Position numbers and translations under genes: made by a program
Shown: in pieces, positions 63,284 through 64,000 of the stretch
How positions within the stretch are numbered: the stretch's first letter is position 1
How the letters are laid out: the number at the start of each line of letters is the position of its first letter
Notes under the pieces: model-generated
The model's database searches: none
What the model saw: the letters and a program-made list of their open reading frames with translations, nothing else
Told to the model about the DNA's origin: nothing
Source: Advenella faeciporci
GTDB taxonomy: Bacteria; Pseudomonadota; Gammaproteobacteria; Burkholderiales; Burkholderiaceae_B
Direction of reading: 5' to 3'
DNA: 64,000 bases
NCBI RefSeq assembly: GCF_014652395.1
Contig: NZ_BMYS01000002.1
Location: 1-64,000, forward strand

Positions 63284-64000
63284 ATGAATAAACTTTTGAA
63301 AAAATCTTTAAGCAAACGCTTTGCCCTGTCAGCCAGTGCGCTGACATTGTTTTCTGTTATTGCCGCTCCGGGGGCAGCAATTGCCCAGCAAAAATTTGTC
63401 AGTATCGGTACGGGTGGTGTCACGGGTGTGTATTATGCTGCAGGTGGTGCCATTTGCCGACTGGTCAATAAAGACCGCGCCGATCATGGCTTGCGTTGCT
63501 CCGTAGAGTCAACCGGTGGTTCGGTCTTTAACGTCAATACGATTAAAGCGGGCGAACTGGACTTGGGCGTTGTGCAATCTGACGTTGGTTACAATGCCTA
63601 CAAAGGCGAGGGTCAGTTCAAGGAGCCTTTTGAAAAACTGCGTTCAGTGTTTTCCATTCATCCAGAGCCGTTTACGATTCTTGCCCGCAAAGAAGCCAAT
63701 ATCAAGTCATTTGATGACCTGAAGGGTAAACGTTTTAACGTCGGCAACCCAGGTTCGGGTACACGTGCGTCCATGGAGCAGTTGCTTAAGGCAAAGGGCC
63801 TGGACATGACGTTCTTTTCGCTTGCCTCGGAGTTGCGACCCGATGAGCACGGTTCGGCACTGTGTGACGGCAAAATTGACGGTTTCTTTTATGGCGTAGG
63901 TCACCCTTCAGCAAATATCCAGGATCCAACCACAACTTGCGGTGCGCAATTGGTTCCCATTACCGGCCCCGAGGTTGATAAACTGGTTGAAGCCAATCCA
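63284..64000 (+). CDS. TAXI-family TRAP solute-binding protein, N-terminal part (runs off the window)
   Basis: An open frame from ATG 63284 (GGGGA upstream) continues past base 64000; 239 codons are visible. A signal peptide ends near AIAQQ, then [25 protein letters not shown], the TAXI-family opening, followed by [26 protein letters not shown] and [22 protein letters not shown] proteins feed fused TRAP permeases; the permease may lie just beyond the window. Confidence 0.93.
   Translation, partial: MNKLLKKSLSKRFALSASALTLFSVIAAPGAAIAQQKFVSIGTGGVTGVYYAAGGAICRLVNKDRADHGLRCSVESTGGSVFNVNTIKAGELDLGVVQSDVGYNAYKGEGQFKEPFEKLRSVFSIHPEPFTILARKEANIKSFDDLKGKRFNVGNPGSGTRASMEQLLKAKGLDMTFFSLASELRPDEHGSALCDGKIDGFFYGVGHPSANIQDPTTTCGAQLVPITGPEVDKLVEANP

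Overview
The window looks like a chromosomal segment of a betaproteobacterium, most likely Alcaligenaceae with a moderate GC content. Support comes from leuC-leuD-leuB-asd-X-truA followed later by trpF, dapC-dapD-dapE-prmB in one block, a Bug-type tctCBA transporter, a TAXI binding protein, DUF2789 and DUF2069 proteins, and large aromatic-acid catabolic operons. The genus cannot be fixed from sequence reading alone.

Layout. 1-111: end of an IS3-like insertion sequence cut by the window edge. 191-5353: CBS protein, YihY/BrkB membrane protein, DUF2069 protein, SelO and chorismate synthase. 5428-8312: fumarylacetoacetase and a class III omega-aminotransferase. 8673-14125: leuCDB, asd, a 66-residue membrane protein in the position usually held by fimV, and truA. 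14365-17432: a TRAP permease pair with no binding protein in view, then trpF, then GTTCCCACGC-type repeats. 17567-23678: ABC-F ATPase, prmB, dapE, dapD, dapC. 23879-23963: tRNA-Leu(UAG). 24194-25215: small proteins including dodecin. 25407-33921: a benzoate cluster catA-benABCDE-benK read leftward, with a divergent BenM/CatM-type regulator. 33995-37051: an Ehu-like amino-acid ABC transporter. 37584-38948: trhP. 39065-39674: two decapitated gene remnants (IclR regulator and RND-pump outer-membrane channel). 39835-44066: a gentisate cluster (fumarylpyruvate hydrolase, 3-hydroxybenzoate 6-hydroxylase, gentisate dioxygenase) with a divergent LysR regulator. 44052-47149: LTA-synthase-like enzyme and nadC. 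47235-51488: ferric-reductase-like protein, two PepSY proteins and a two-component system. 51666-53939: ahpC-ahpF. 54002-57295: a stand-alone pyruvate-dehydrogenase-type E1 divergent from an Lrp-family regulator. 57315-60293: tctCBA. 60473-64000: ecotin, AI-2E-family protein, lytic-transglycosylase-like lipoprotein and the start of a TAXI binding protein.

How the parts work together. Benzoate is imported by BenE and an AAHS-family carrier, dihydroxylated by BenABC, re-aromatised to catechol by BenD and cleaved by CatA to cis,cis-muconate; the later catB/catC/catD steps are not in the window. 3-Hydroxybenzoate is converted to gentisate, ring-cleaved to maleylpyruvate and hydrolysed after isomerisation; no isomerase gene is visible. 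The fumarylacetoacetase would finish homogentisate breakdown. Several tripartite carriers (TRAP, TTT, TAXI) fit an organic-acid-feeding lifestyle.

No defence island, prophage, CRISPR array or clearly unknown multigene system was found. The most interesting signals are the deletion scar at 39065-39674, the large dyad overlapping the Lrp-family start codon at 56776-56815, the ATAC-N7-GTAT operator at the benM start, strong hairpins between genes of the aromatic operons, the short protein in the fimV slot, and the broken truA-trpF synteny flanked by repeats.
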